From contig NC_051075.1 in the NCBI RefSeq assembly GCF_004664715.2, positions 23,802,215 to 23,866,214 of the forward strand: a DNA stretch of 64,000 bases, written 5' to 3'. This document shows positions 63,701 through 64,000 of this stretch, in pieces. A model generated the notes under the pieces. It saw only the letters and a list, made by a program, of their open reading frames with translations, did no database searches and had not been told where the DNA came from. The translations under genes were made by a program, and so were the position numbers. The DNA comes from Peromyscus leucopus. Lineage: Eukaryota; Chordata; Mammalia; Rodentia; Cricetidae. The number at the start of each line of letters is the position of its first letter. Position 1 is the first letter of the stretch.

Positions 63701-63735
63701 TTTTTAAAAAGATTTATTTATAATCTGTGCCACGG

Positions 63736-64000
63736 TGTAGTCAGGGTCTGAGGCAGCAGGGCAGTCCAGCCTCGGTGGACTGAACCCCAAACTGCCACGC
63801 AGAAGCATCTTTATTGATTGTTACACAAAAGTTGTATTTTAGAGTACAAACAAGTTCCTCTTACCAAAGCCCCTGGTCTGATCTACATGTTTCGTGAAGG
63901 AAAGTGTCACAGCCACTGCTGAAACTTTAGTTCTCATGTGCACTGTTAGCAGTACTCAATAACGCAATAATGCAGATTTGCCAGGACCTCACTGTGACAA
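63736..64000 (-). mobile_element. LTR-like element (TGTAG family), cut by window end
   Basis: Starts TGTAGTCAGGGTCTGAGG on the plus strand, which is the reverse complement of the end of the 24428-24861 element. It carries AATAAA on the minus strand near 63815. The equivalent left-arm position (about 26340) has no such element. Confidence 0.7.

Larger units (their letters stand above)
53600..63720. repeat. Right arm of the U1 palindrome
   Basis: Reverse-complement partner of 26345-37735. It carries private insertions: an LTR at about 56995-57556, an ID at 61708-61795 and ERV internal sequence at about 60800-62400. It lacks the left arm's processed pseudogene and the B1 pair at 36535-36970. 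Confidence 0.85.

Noticed and set aside
26345..63720. Palindrome as an assembly artefact (collapsed or mirrored contig)
   Set aside because: The arms differ by several private insertions and many substitutions, so one is not a mirrored copy of the other; long reads would still be decisive.

Overview
This is nuclear DNA of a rodent, most likely a cricetid (hamster, vole or deer-mouse group). The organism call rests on dense B1, B2/B3, B4 and ID SINEs, rodent-type LINE-1, class II endogenous retrovirus (ERV) remnants and a mammalian EAPP gene split by introns. Narrowing to Cricetidae is inference from the B1 subtype, whose body carries a 'ggaaaggcgcaaagctacac' segment, and from the LTR types. 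Very little of the window codes for protein. Most open frames are shadows of SINEs, microsatellites or LINE-1.

Layout. (1) 1-11.3 kb holds the 5' part of EAPP (E2F-associated phosphoprotein) on the minus strand: three coding exons at 11193-11266, 6018-6199 and 4260-4355, with the later exons beyond the left edge. Its introns contain a decayed hAT-transposase-derived (ZBED5/FAM200-like) pseudogene, an RPL34 retrocopy with an open frame, and many SINEs. (2) 11.3-26 kb holds the EAPP CpG-rich promoter, U1 snRNA copies A (12444) and B (23821), a minisatellite, a GC-rich segment with a perfect RFX X-box, a MIR and an LTR. (3) 26.3-63.7 kb is a large imperfect palindrome. Two arms of about 10-11 kb (about 26.3-37.7 and 53.6-63.7) flank a spacer of about 15-16 kb. 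Each arm carries two convergent U1 genes: C plus and D minus on the left, E plus and F minus on the right. D mirrors E, and C mirrors F. (4) The spacer holds a decayed class II ERV with a 3' LTR, an IAP-like LTR with a tRNA-Phe-type primer-binding site, and a 6 kb LINE-1 broken by three B1 insertions. Long purine/pyrimidine tracts mark both spacer edges.

The central result is a U1 snRNA gene cluster of six full-length 164-nt copies that I read as identical to one another. They match the rodent U1a type as I remember it. Each has a 3'-box-like motif 7-10 nt downstream. Five share one promoter type: GC box, octamer-like distal element near -220, and proximal element with GTGACCGTG at -62. Copy A has unrelated 5' DNA, but an octamer variant at -210 and an ACCG-core element at the same proximal position, apparently inside a SINE-like sequence.

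Promoter and RNA sequences are much more alike than the 3' flanks, and promoter variants are shuffled between copies that are not palindrome partners. Both point to gene conversion. All coordinates of dispersed repeats are approximate because no alignment could be run.
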